DNA from: an uncultured Alphaproteobacteria bacterium
Lineage (GTDB): Bacteria > Pseudomonadota > Alphaproteobacteria > Caulobacterales > Caulobacteraceae
DNA length: 64,000 bases
Direction of reading: 5' to 3'
Assembly (NCBI GenBank): GCA_903860975.1
Contig: CAIOSI010000048.1
Coordinates: 1 to 64,000, forward strand
The notes beneath the pieces are model-generated. The model saw only the letters and a program-made list of their open reading frames with translations. It ran no database searches and had not been told where the DNA came from. The position numbers were made by a program, and so were the translations under genes. Positions 54,534 through 63,003 of this stretch are shown here, one piece after another. Numbering within the stretch: position 1 is the stretch's first letter; every line of letters starts with the position of its first letter.

Positions 54534-55500
54534 ACCAGACCTCGGTGATGCGGAAGCGTCCGTCCACCCGCTTGATCTGCACCACGATATCGACCAGCAG
54601 GTGCAGCAGGGCGCGGATGTCGTCTCGGACCAGGTCGCGGCCGCCTTCGGACTCCTTCACCAGCAGAGTGAGCTGCTCAAACGCCAGCGCTGCGGAGTCG
54701 GCGTGGATGGTGGTGATGGAGCCGGGGTGGCCGGAATTTACGTTGCGCAGGTAATAGAAGGCTGTGGCGTCGCGCAGCTCCTGCATCAGGATGCGGTCGG
54801 GTCGCATGCGCAGCGCACTTTCCAGAAGCTCTTTTGCGCCCACCCGAGCCAGGCCCTGGCCATCCTTGGCGTAGAGCAGGTGGACGACATTGCGATGCGG
54901 CACGACGAGCTCGCGGCTGTCTTCGATGGTCACCAGGCGCTCTGCGAGCGGGATTTCCCGCACCAGGCCCTTGGCGAGGGTCGTCTTGCCAGAGCCTGTG
55001 GCGCCGGAGATCAGGATATTGCGGCGGCTTCTCACGGCGCGCCTGAAAAAGCCTCGCCAGTCTTTTGCCTCGCGCAGGGCCAAAAGGGCTGCCTCGTTTG
55101 CATCAAGGTCGGCAGGGGTGGGGGCGATGGCGTCGAACAGGCCTGAGGCCTCAAAGGCCTCCAGACCGAACTCCCTCGCCGAGGGCTTGCGCAGCGTCAA
55201 AGACAGATGCTCTGCGGCGGGCGGCAGGACAATCTGACAGCGCTCGCCCGTTGGCAGAACGGTTGAGCAGATCGGGGCCTCGGAGGTGATGTCCTGGGCG
55301 GTGAAGGCGGCTGCGGCCACCGCCAGGTGCATGAGCGCTGCCGCCTCCAGCTCAGGGGCTTCAAACCACGCCCAGCGCCCGGCCCGCTCAATGGCCAGTT
55401 CGAAAGGTCGGTTGACCACCAGTTCGGTGACGTCGTCCGACGCCAGGTGGCGTCGCAAAGGGGCCAGGTAGTGGTTCAGGACGGCATGGTCCTGGGCCAC
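54499..55500 (-). CDS. virB11: VirB11-type secretion ATPase
   Basis: The 333-residue hexameric ATPase has an N-terminal domain with DVTELVVNRPFELAIERAGR, Walker A LISGATGSGKTTLAKGLV at about 163-180, the Asp box IEDSRELVVPH, and Walker B/His box region DRILMQELRDATAFYYLRNV with GHPGSITTIHADSA. It powers assembly of the type IV secretion system. It starts 2 bases after virB10 and overlaps virD4. Confidence 0.95.
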   Translation of the reverse strand: MAQDHAVLNHYLAPLRRHLASDDVTELVVNRPFELAIERAGRWAWFEAPELEAAALMHLAVAAAAFTAQDITSEAPICSTVLPTGERCQIVLPPAAEHLSLTLRKPSAREFGLEAFEASGLFDAIAPTPADLDANEAALLALREAKDWRGFFRRAVRSRRNILISGATGSGKTTLAKGLVREIPLAERLVTIEDSRELVVPHRNVVHLLYAKDGQGLARVGAKELLESALRMRPDRILMQELRDATAFYYLRNVNSGHPGSITTIHADSAALAFEQLTLLVKESEGGRDLVRDDIRALLHLLVDIVVQIKRVDGRFRITEVWYDPARKRALAA

Positions 55501-55502
55501 GG

Positions 55503-56645
55503 CTATCGCGCCTTCAGGGTGTAGACGCTTGAGAAATCAAGATCCTGCGCCACGAAGACCGCCACCTGCGAGCCTTGCGGCTTTCGCAGAACCGGCGGGA
55601 TGTTGATGTCGTTTTTCAAGGCGACGGAGGCGGTCTCGGAAGGGACGCGGTTGATCGTTCCGGAATTGCCTCGGGCGGCGATCGCGGTTGTGGCGTCGTC
55701 GACCACCGAGAGTAACAGCGCGCCTCCAAACCTGTGCCAAAAGAAGGTGTCCAGGTCGCCGTCGAAGCCCGCGCGTCCCAAAGCGTCGGAGGCCGGTGAG
55801 GCAAGACTGATGGCGACGCCTGATGGTGTCACCGCCCGGGTCCAAAGAACGAAGAGCCGCTTTTGGCCCTGCCGCATCCCCGACCGGTACTCTCCCAGGA
55901 CCCTTGATCCCTTTTCCATCAACACGACGGATCCGTTGTCTGAATACACATCCTTGGGGATCAGGCAGCTGACATAGCCGGGCGTGGCCGTGTCCATCGC
56001 CGTCTGCAAGATGCAAGGAATCGTCGCACCCGCCACGACGAGGAAATTGCGATCGGGCAGGCGCGTGGCCTGGACCAGGCCAATGGCCGAGCCCTGTCGC
56101 AACTGTTCAAGCTCGCTGGCGCTGTTGGTTGCGGTGCGGACCGAGGCCGCGATCGCCTGGGTCTGAGCGGTTGATATGGCCTGCGCGCTGCCGCTGAAGA
56201 CCAGGATCGGGGCGCTGCGGATCGCCTGAAGGTCGGCCGATTTTTGAGCAACGGCTTGGGCGCGAGCCTGCGCCTGGGCCTGCGTCATACCGGATGCGGT
56301 GGTGGGGGGCTGGATGGCAGGGATGTTGCCTTGGGCAACGCTTGCCTTGATCAGGGCGGGCGCTGCTGGGCCCGGATTGGCCAGGGTGGGCGGCTGATCT
56401 CGGGCCGGCTCAAAATTAACGACCTGCCGAGCCGGCTGATCAGGCGCCTTGTGCGGGCCGGTCTTCCCAGGATGCCAGGTTGCCGCAACAAAGACCCCAC
56501 ACCCAGCTGCAAACGCCACGATTGTCAGGGCCTTGCCCGGCCGGTGCGCGCCAAAGGCACCTGCGATAGGGGATATGGTCCGGTTGAGCGGCGGGGTCTG
56601 GGGCTCGGCGGGTGGAGGAAGGCCTTCGCGATGGGCGTCTGTCAT
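55503..56645 (-). CDS. virB10: VirB10-type channel protein
   Basis: The 380-residue protein spans the envelope as the VirB10 scaffold. It has a short cytoplasmic tail, one membrane helix (LTIVAFAAGCGVFVAATWHP, about 40-59), and a proline/glutamine-rich periplasmic region. The C-terminal TrbI-like domain has GATIPCILQTAMDTATPGYV, MEKGSRVLGEYRSG, LFVLWTRAVTPSGVAISL and the antenna segment near GFDGDLDTFFWHRFGGALLL. Its start overlaps the virB9 stop by 4 bases. Confidence 0.95.
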   Translation of the reverse strand: MTDAHREGLPPPAEPQTPPLNRTISPIAGAFGAHRPGKALTIVAFAAGCGVFVAATWHPGKTGPHKAPDQPARQVVNFEPARDQPPTLANPGPAAPALIKASVAQGNIPAIQPPTTASGMTQAQAQARAQAVAQKSADLQAIRSAPILVFSGSAQAISTAQTQAIAASVRTATNSASELEQLRQGSAIGLVQATRLPDRNFLVVAGATIPCILQTAMDTATPGYVSCLIPKDVYSDNGSVVLMEKGSRVLGEYRSGMRQGQKRLFVLWTRAVTPSGVAISLASPASDALGRAGFDGDLDTFFWHRFGGALLLSVVDDATTAIAARGNSGTINRVPSETASVALKNDINIPPVLRKPQGSQVAVFVAQDLDFSSVYTLKAR

Positions 56646-57496
56646 GGCGTCTTGGGATCCTTATCGGCCCGGTCCACGTCGGCCGCGGCGGTATTGGTTC
56701 CTGGGTTTGAGCCGTAGGGGTCAGGCGCGAGGTTGTAGATGCACAGCAGGTCCGATCCGCGGCGCAACCGGAAGACCTTGGCGGTGGCGTGCACCACCAC
56801 AAACTCGCCGCGGACATCGAAGGCGACGAGGCTCTCAGTACCTTGGGGCGTTAAGACATAGATCGCCGGGATCGCTTGTCCGGCCGGAAAGCGCATCACG
56901 GTAAAGCGGCCGTTATCGGAGATTTCCGACGGCTGCAGGCTTTCTTCGCCCTGGACTTCGTAGGCGAAATTGCGAGGCCCCTCCAGGATGCCGCGCTCGA
57001 GTTTCAGCGCGACAATTTTCTTGCGCAGGTCCGCCTCGGCCGACGAGGCCACAGCGACGGCGCGCGCCTGCTCGTCGGCGGGGTAGCCAAAGCGCACCAC
57101 AAAGTAGGTGTCAGGCGCATCCCGATCGGTGAGCGCCTCGCGCGTTATGAGCTCGAAGGTGTAGCTGCGGATCGCGCCGTTGGGGGTTAGGGCCGTGACG
57201 ATCAGGTTGGTGGGCGCGCGGCGGGCCTTGGGCTTGAGGAACACCATATTTTTCTGAGGTGCCACATCCCAGGCGGTCGCATCGCCCAGTGCGGCGTGCA
57301 CGATGGTCTCCCCGGGACTGAACAAAATCTGGGTCGCCGTGCGAAAAGCGCCCACCACTCTGACGACCTGCTGCGGGTCATAGTTGAGGTTGCGGATGCG
57401 CGGGTCGGCGGCGCCTGGGCGCGGTGTGTCCAGCGCATAAGCGCTTGAGGTCGCCGCCAGCGCCACGACGGCGGCCAGGGGCAGAAGCGGTTTCAC
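56642..57496 (-). CDS. virB9: VirB9-type core protein
   Basis: The 284-residue periplasmic/outer-membrane core protein has a signal peptide cleaved near SAYA-LD. Typical VirB9 motifs are visible: DPRIRNLNYDPQQVVRVVGA near residue 30, PTNLIVTALTPNGAIRSYTF near 94, and the C-terminal domain NFAYEVQGEESLQPSEISDN and TVMRFPAGQAIPAIYVLTPQ. It binds VirB10 and, in full systems, VirB7; no VirB7 gene is apparent here. ATGA overlaps join it to virB8 and virB10. Confidence 0.95.
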   Translation of the reverse strand: MKPLLPLAAVVALAATSSAYALDTPRPGAADPRIRNLNYDPQQVVRVVGAFRTATQILFSPGETIVHAALGDATAWDVAPQKNMVFLKPKARRAPTNLIVTALTPNGAIRSYTFELITREALTDRDAPDTYFVVRFGYPADEQARAVAVASSAEADLRKKIVALKLERGILEGPRNFAYEVQGEESLQPSEISDNGRFTVMRFPAGQAIPAIYVLTPQGTESLVAFDVRGEFVVVHATAKVFRLRRGSDLLCIYNLAPDPYGSNPGTNTAAADVDRADKDPKTP

Positions 57497-58173
57497 CGCA
57501 CGACCTCCGGGTCAGAGCGGTAGCTGGCGACCTGGAAGCCGATCGGGTTGCGCAGTCGATCTGCCTCGGCCATCGGGGCCTTGGTGTAGTCGAAGGCGAT
57601 GGTCGCGATCCAATCGCTGTCTTCGACCTGTTGGGCCTGGCGCACGAGACGGTGGAAACGGACGTTGGCCACCTTTGGACTGACGAAGCTTATGGCGCGG
57701 ATGGAAATCAGGCTCTCGGCCTGAGTACCCCAGGCGATCTGTGGGCTTTGCGGGTTGGTGGGTCGGAAGCGATCAGCCCAGCGCTGTTGTTCGATCGGCG
57801 TCGACATGATCGAGACCTGGCGGAAATTCGGCTCGGCGGCTTGCGCAAGCCATCCTTCCCGGGCTCTCACATAGGTTCCCAGGAAGTATTTTGTGACCGC
57901 CTCGTCGTAGGTAATGCGCTGCGGCCCCTTCAGGCCTGACATGACGTCGACGGCTCCGGTCGTGCGATCCACGCGCACGACAAAGGGCTCGACGGTCTTG
58001 AGCGGCGCCATGGCTGCGACGGCGAGGACGGCTGCTGAAGCCAGACCAAGCGCGCCTGCCGCGACCGTCCAGGCCAGACGCCGTGACCGTTCAGCAGACG
58101 CCAATCGGTCCTCGTCCCAACGCCGGGCTTCGGCGAAGTAGAGCTTAAGGTCGGAAGCCGGAACGCCGCTCAT
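57493..58173 (-). CDS. virB8: VirB8-type assembly factor
   Basis: The 226-residue bitopic inner-membrane protein has an N-terminal cytoplasmic stretch (RRWDEDRLASAERSRRLAWT), one membrane helix (AAGALGLASAAVLAVAAMAP, about 35-54), and a periplasmic NTF2-like domain with EPFVVRVDRTTGAVDVMSGL and YFLGTYVRAREGW. It nucleates the secretion channel. An ATGA links its start to the stop of a short upstream frame that may be the tail of virB6. Confidence 0.94.
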   Translation of the reverse strand: MSGVPASDLKLYFAEARRWDEDRLASAERSRRLAWTVAAGALGLASAAVLAVAAMAPLKTVEPFVVRVDRTTGAVDVMSGLKGPQRITYDEAVTKYFLGTYVRAREGWLAQAAEPNFRQVSIMSTPIEQQRWADRFRPTNPQSPQIAWGTQAESLISIRAISFVSPKVANVRFHRLVRQAQQVEDSDWIATIAFDYTKAPMAEADRLRNPIGFQVASYRSDPEVVR

Positions 58174-58460
58174 GCGTAACGCGGGGGGGTCGTGCGCGTA
58201 GGCAAAATCATATCGGCGCTCCGGACAACCTGGGAGCCAGTTGGGGGTGTGGCTCCGTTCCCCGAGATTGGCTCAAGCAAGGCAGGCCGCGCGAGGCGTA
58301 GGTCTACGTACGCTATGGCCGAAAACGGACGGGCCTGTCTGGTCGCCCAGCTTTGCCTGTGCGAACGCCACATCCTCCTGAGTGCGCTGCAAACCGCGGC
58401 GAATTGATATCGTTCGACGCTGAAGATGAGCCGGTCGAAGTAGATTTCGGTGAGCGACAT
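58170..58460 (-). pseudogene. possible remnant of virB6
   Basis: A 96-residue frame ends in TGA overlapping the virB8 start (ATGA), as tightly packed T4SS operons do. Its C-terminal part (RPALLEPISGNGATPPTGSQ, ADMILPTRTTPPRYA) is Pro/Thr-rich like VirB6 C-terminal tails. The first half has no membrane helices, whereas an intact VirB6 is a polytopic protein of about 300 residues, and the opposite strand carries the methyltransferase fragment. The VirB6 identity is a guess from position. Confidence 0.35.
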
Positions 58461-58908
58461 CGGGCCGACACGGTTCAGACCTGGGGCCGAGGCGCAATTT
58501 GCCGCCTTCAAGAGCGCTGCCAGCGACTACGTCACCAACCTGGCGCCTGAAGAAAGACCGGGCCTACTCGAAAAGCCGTTGGATTGGGGAGCCGGTCACG
58601 TCGGCTATTTCATGGCCATGTATCAACTGTTCCACGGCCTGCAGGCCCTAAAACTGACGCCTGGCGACAAGCTGCTAGAGGTTGGTGGCGGGGCGGGCTG
58701 GGCGACGGAGATCATGGCGTCTTTAGCCTGAAGGATTACCGTGATTGAGCCCTCGGCCGCCATGATCGAGGTGGCCAGGCAGCGTGTGCAGGCCCACGTC
58801 CGCAACTTCGGCAAGCCCGAGATGATCAACAATGTCAGTTGGCAGTGTGCGGTGCTTGAGGAGGCGCTGCTGTTCGATAACTTCGCCGATGGTGCCATCT
58901 TCTTTGAG
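58450..58908 (+). pseudogene. 5' half of a split methyltransferase gene
   Basis: This piece encodes the N-terminal SAM-binding half: FRPGAEAQFAAFKSAASDYV, motif I KLLEVGGGAGWATEIMASLA, then an in-frame TGA at 58729-58731, then VIEPSAAMIEVARQRVQAHV and LFDNFADGAIFFE. After FFE the match stops at 58908 (TTTGAG). The rest of the gene is found at 62011-62360. So the gene is inactivated by both a nonsense change and a large insertion. In life it would probably have methylated a small molecule or sugar. Confidence 0.75.
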
Positions 58909-59363
58909 CCTATAATCCCTATTCCGTCGCGCACTATGACCACGCCCGCTACCACGAGAGCCTGGGCAACGTGACGACGGCCGACGCCTACTTCGGATGC
59001 GCCAACGACATCCTGCGCCGCCGTGCCAGCGTCAAACGCCAAACACTCGAACATCGGCGCTTGCAGCACCGCAAAATCGCCGCCCAGATATCAACCCCAG
59101 ATGAGGCCAACCCTCCGCTAAATCCAAAGCCCGGCTGTCCCAAAACTTCTGACGACGTACACTGGCTGGGTGATCGTCGCCGATAAGAATCTAGGTAAGG
59201 GGATTTCCTCATTGATCCCGCCGAGCGCACCTACTCGACAAGCGCCGGTTCGAGGACATCATCGGCCAGCTATCGGACGCCCACGAGATCGAGGGATTCG
59301 TGGGCCAGGGTCCGAAACGGCGGCCAGGTATCGCGGGAAGGTCGCCGAGTCGAGCGAGGTGGC

Positions 59364-60023
59364 CTAAGCCACCTGCACCCGCCTACGGCGCAACATCGCG
59401 CCGGCTGCACCAAAACCCATGATCATGAGCGCCCAGGCGGCCGGCTCGGGCGTGGCGCTACCCTGATCTGTGCCGTAGATCGAGAAGGCCTGGTCGTTGA
59501 TGTTGGGGTTATAGAAGTTGCCGGTGGTGTCGGACTGCGAGGCGGTGCCGAGGCGCTGGACGCTTACTTCTGCGTCCAGCGTTACGTCGTTATTGTTAAC
59601 GGTGTTCGAGAAGCCCAGCCAGTACGTGCCGGCCGTAAGGTCCAGGGACAGGCTGGAGACGGTCACGCGTTCGAACTCCCCATCAGCCGCCAGCGATCCC
59701 ACAGCGGTGCCATTGAAGGCTGGGCCGGACCCGTAGTTGGTCCTGGGGTCCGATGACCAGATCGACCATTCGGTGCCGGTGTAGGACCCCGGCCCGCCAC
59801 TTGAGAAGATGGTGTCGTAGCCGAAGCCGCTGACGTTGGCTGACACGGCGAGATTGAAGTCGTCGTAGATCACCCATCCTGGCCCTCCGCAGGTTGGTTC
59901 GTCGCTACTACACCAAAACCCATTAACGGAAGCAGCGCCATTGTCCCACAAGGTTGCGGCGTGGCTGGCGGTGGATATCGCGGCTAGGGCGGCGGCGAGG
60001 ACAAGAGCTTTCATCTGGGGCAC
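59364..60023 (-). CDS. PEPxxWA-CTERM surface protein
   Basis: The 219-residue protein is a predicted exosortase substrate: signal peptide (ALVLAAALAAISTASHA), a beta-rich body (GSYTGTEWSIWSSDPRTNYG, LDLTAGTYWLGFSNTVNNND), and a C-terminal sorting tail with the PEP motif, a membrane helix and an Arg cluster: PEPAAWALMIMGFGAAGAML followed by RRRR. The tail matches the PEPxxWA-CTERM class, which I recall as paired with XrtV exosortases. The exosortase at 16069-16950 in this same window could process it. The gene lies inside the insertion next to the IS1380-type element, so it may have moved with mobile DNA. The function of the body is unknown. Confidence 0.88.
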   Translation of the reverse strand: MPQMKALVLAAALAAISTASHAATLWDNGAASVNGFWCSSDEPTCGGPGWVIYDDFNLAVSANVSGFGYDTIFSSGGPGSYTGTEWSIWSSDPRTNYGSGPAFNGTAVGSLAADGEFERVTVSSLSLDLTAGTYWLGFSNTVNNNDVTLDAEVSVQRLGTASQSDTTGNFYNPNINDQAFSIYGTDQGSATPEPAAWALMIMGFGAAGAMLRRRRVQVA

Positions 60024-60339
60024 GATATCAACTTTGTGGAATGTGAGAACGTGAATAGAAAAACGCAGAAGTGTGCGTCAAACTAATTCACCTAAAAAGG
60101 GAATTTGCGGTCCCCGATGGCAGCCTGCATAGATTTCGCCAACGCCCATATCGAGGGCTTGGACACAGTCTTCGCCATACGTCGGTCGCTGCCAGCTTCG
60201 CCCCAGACCCCCGCAGGGATCCCCTTCACCAGATGGATTCGAACCAAACCGCACCTGATCTGGATTGTCAGAAAGAGGCGGGGACGGGTTCTGGGTTGAC
60301 TGCCGCCGCCGTGCGTTCTGGCAACGTGTTGTTTTTGAG
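60024..60339. other. gap between the PEPxxWA-CTERM gene and the IS1380-type element
   Basis: No intact gene is seen. The leftward promoter of the PEPxxWA-CTERM gene should lie at 60024-60100. Frames on the minus strand run through from the element tail but have no domain. Confidence 0.35.
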
Positions 60340-62010
60340 TCAGTATTAAGCTGACATTCTCCAGATGGACGGCCCATCTGCCCGTCTGGAGCCGCAGATG
60401 GGCGGATATGGCCGCATTGTCTAATCCGCTTTCGTAGTTCTTGGCGCGATCCCGCCCGACCAGCATCATCCAAAGCGGTCCGCGCACCCGTTTGCGCGGT
60501 CGGGCTGATTTTTCGGGCGCACCTCGCCCGTCAGCGGAATCGGGGTCTCGATCGCCTCGGGCGTCAACATCGCGCAACCTGCCGGCAGCGCAGATCGTTG
60601 ATCATTTCCAGGATCCGGCGGAACAGGTCACGCGGCACGGCGACTTCGGCCATCTGGAAGACCGTGTATCTGGCGTGAGCGATGACCTTGGCCCCGATCT
60701 TGACGACTTTTTCCCGTAGGGACGTCGGCGACCATTTCGCCATTTCCGGCGGCAGGGCCAGGGTGCGCAGGAAATTGGCCATGTTGTAGGCCAAGGCGTG
60801 AAGCTGGAGCCGCACGGCGTTGGCCGCCATCGTCCGGCACGACAGCCGCGTCCAATTGACCGCGTTCTTGCCCTCCTTGATCCACTGTTCGGCCATGCCG
60901 CGCTGATTGTAGAAGGCGATTACCCGCTCGGCAGGTCGCGCCAGATTGGTCACCAGGAAGCCGACCCGGGGATAGAGTTCGCCCGGGTGCCATTCGACCT
61001 TGGCCACCACCCGGCGCTTCCGGCTTCAGGACGCCGCCTGGTAGGTGAAGTTGGCGTAGAAGCGCTGCCTATGATGGGGCGGGCGACCGCGCGGACGGCG
61101 AAGCAGAGGGCCGATGCGCCGCTGCAAGACCGCATTGGCCTTGAGGCGGATCGTGTATTTGAAGCCCTCGGCTTCCAGGAAGTCATAGAGGTCGGGTATG
61201 GCGAAGGCGGCGTCGCCCCGGAAGAAGCGCCGCTTCACCGCCGCGCCATATCGCTCGATCACCGGTTCCAGTACCGAGCGCCAGTCGTCGGCGCTGGCCA
61301 CGTTGCCTGGCCGCAGGGCGGAGCGCTCCAGGTCGCCGAACTGGTTGAACAGGAACAGCGGGTGATAGCAGGTGCAGGCGAAGTGGCCGTTATAGGCCGA
61401 GCCCTCCTGCTCGCCGTAGACAGGGCTGACGCTGCTATCCATGTCCAGAACCACGACATTGGTCGGATGGTGGGGGCGAACCACGTCGATCCATTGGCCG
61501 GACAGATCGGCCAGGGCCGTGAGATTGCCGGCCTGCGCCAGCACTTCGGTTTCGAAGCGGCCCATCTGGCTGGCGGACGCGGCCATGCCCGCTGGTGCCC
61601 GCCTGCCGACCACCCAGCGCATCGCGGGATCACGGCTCAGCCGCTCAGCGTCATTGACATCCTCATAGCCGGCCAGCCGGCCAAAGACGGATTGGCGGAA
61701 CTGGGCAATCAGGGAATGGCGGCCATTACGCCCGGTCCGAAGGTCGGCCAGGGCCTGACCGGCGAGTTCACTCAATCCGAGGGCATCATCCAGTTCACGA
61801 AAGGCCAGCACGCCCGTGTCGGACGTCACCCTCGATCCGTGGAACTCCAGATTCAATCTGGCGTCGAAAGCGACCCGCAAACCGCCCTGATCGGCTTCAC
61901 CCATCGCGCCGGCCATCTTATGCCCCGCCACCATGAATCAACGTATTGAATCAGCGAGAATATTATCCCTTCTTGGGCGTGAAGTCCGGCTTTGATCTGG
62001 GAAATGCGGG
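60340..62010 (-). mobile_element. IS1380-type insertion sequence, about 1.67 kb
   Basis: The stretch holds an IS1380-type transposase pseudogene read leftward, plus a downstream tail (60345-60490) shared with the left edge of the window. TTGAG lies on both sides (60335-60339 and 62011-62015), consistent with a short target duplication. The length of 1,671 bases fits the family. Terminal inverted repeats at exactly these positions are poor; a better imperfect inverted similarity (GCTGACATTC versus GCTGATTC) suggests the right end could be near 61970. Ends are therefore approximate. Confidence 0.6.
60564..61934 (-). pseudogene. IS1380 family transposase with one in-frame stop
   Basis: The 456-codon frame encodes an IS1380-type DDE transposase: VAFDARLNLEFHGSRVTSDT with the family start, VVVLDMDSSVSPVYGEQEGS near residue 160 with the first catalytic Asp, FRGDAAFAIPDLYDFLEAEG with the second, and NQRGMAEQWIKEGKNAVNWT with the conserved Glu region. 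A single TGA at 61026-61028 interrupts the frame between FTYQAAS and SRKRRVVAKVEWHPGEL, at a place where other members have Trp, so one base change (TGG to TGA) explains it. Reading resumes in the same frame. It is inactive unless the stop is read through. Confidence 0.85.
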
Positions 62011-62360
62011 TTGAGAGCTTCCGTCATCTGATTGATGAGCATGAGGCGCTCAGGCGAACGTTCGCGGCGCTGCGGCCGGGAGGTCAGATCGCAATCCTTG
62101 GCGATTTCAACTGGAACCCCGGAAGTCGGCAACAGGAAGAGGCGTGGAGGGCTGAAATGCAGGCCTTCGGGACGCTCGAGAGCCCGTTTACCGACGCCTA
62201 CCTTGTCTGGTTGCTGGACTACCACGGGTTCGTGGACATTCAGCGCAACCACATGGTCAACGGTCTCATCCCCGTCGAGCGTGAGGCCGAGCCGGTCGCT
62301 AATTTCATCCAGCTGCACGCGGCGGGCAACAATCTGGTGCTCGCTCGCAAACCGGGCTGA
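62011..62360 (+). pseudogene. 3' half of the split methyltransferase gene
   Basis: The frame resumes as ESFRHLIDEHEALRRTFAAL and continues RPGGQIAILGDFNWNPGSRQ, and ends RNHMVNGLIPVEREAEPVAN, then FIQLHAAGNNLVLARKPG. The ALRPGG run is the usual post-motif III of class I methyltransferases, and the order fits directly onto the 5' half that ends ...ADGAIFFE at 58908. It lacks a SAM-binding motif and a proper start, so it is not a separate gene. Confidence 0.75.
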
Positions 62361-62405
62361 TGGCGACAGAGCTGAATGCCAATTCTGACGAAGAAGGCTC
62401 GTCCG

Positions 62406-62726
62406 TCAGGACAATCTGCGGATCGTACCCCGCATCTGGCGCGCCTTGGCTTGTTCGGGCGTCGCGACACTGAGTTTTGGCTGGATGGCGACAATCAGGT
62501 CGTCCTTCTGATCAATTCGCCGCGGCAAGGATGCCAGTTGGCGGCGAAAAAGCCTGGCCGCCATCAGCCAGACGGCGCCTGTGATGGCTAAGATGACGAG
62601 GGCAAGGCTGAAGGGCGCTTGCCGCAGCCGGGACCAGCCTCTGTGAATTCGATCGCTGCCTGCCTTGAGATCTCTTCGCCGAATCTTGGAATACGTCGCA
62701 AAAATGACCGCGGGGAAGATTTGCGG
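62406..62726 (-). pseudogene. start-less membrane protein remnant
   Basis: An open frame without a proper start codon reads SKIRRRDLKAGSDRIHRGWS, then APFSLALVILAITGAVWLMA (one membrane helix), then ARLFRRQLASLPRRIDQKDD and VAIQPKLSVATPEQAKARQM, before a TGA at 62406. Its composition is protein-like, but an upstream TGA at 62727-62729 closes it before any ATG, GTG or TTG. It may be the 3' part of a lost gene. Family not recognised. Confidence 0.35.
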
Positions 62727-63003
62727 TCACAATAGTGCCTCTTCTTCAGCGCAGTGTTTTTGAACACAAGTAGGCGTCGCGTCGTTCAGTTCTCCGACAA
62801 TTTTATTAAAACCTGGCGCCAATATTGGTCTTTGTAACGCCTTGGTTCGCATTCTAGATCTTGGTCTTATCTGATTTTATTGCCGAGCTGATCTTCAGCC
62901 GCGCCGTTTGTTTGGCCGGTCTGGAAGCAAGCCTTCGGCGGCGTCGCAACCTCGCCGCCTCCGACGCAAAATTGGACGATTTTTCCGTTCCGAAAGGCTG
63001 GTT

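Larger units (their letters stand above)
58909..62010. mobile_element. 3.1-kb insertion splitting the methyltransferase gene
   Basis: The methyltransferase halves stop at 58908 and resume at 62011. The insert ends are marked by TTGAG at 58904-58908 and again at 62011-62015; a third TTGAG lies at 60335-60339, just before the IS1380-type part. Thus the 3' 1.67 kb can be read as an IS flanked by a 5-bp direct repeat, and the 5' 1.4 kb as other DNA brought in earlier or later. The first 450 bases (58909-59363) have no recognisable gene, apart from a coding-like stretch near 59239-59330 (DKRRFEDIIGQLSDAHEIEG). Positions of the ends are approximate. Confidence 0.5.

Noticed and set aside
58729..61028. 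Recoding of TGA as tryptophan, because two genes show TGA within otherwise good frames, one of them at a known Trp position.
   Set aside because: Many intact genes here use TGG for Trp and end normally at TGA, and both affected genes are otherwise relics (split gene, old IS), so ordinary nonsense mutations explain them.
60798..61949. A 383-codon plus-strand frame over the transposase.
   Set aside because: It is antisense to a clear IS1380-type transposase and results from GC-rich codon bias.
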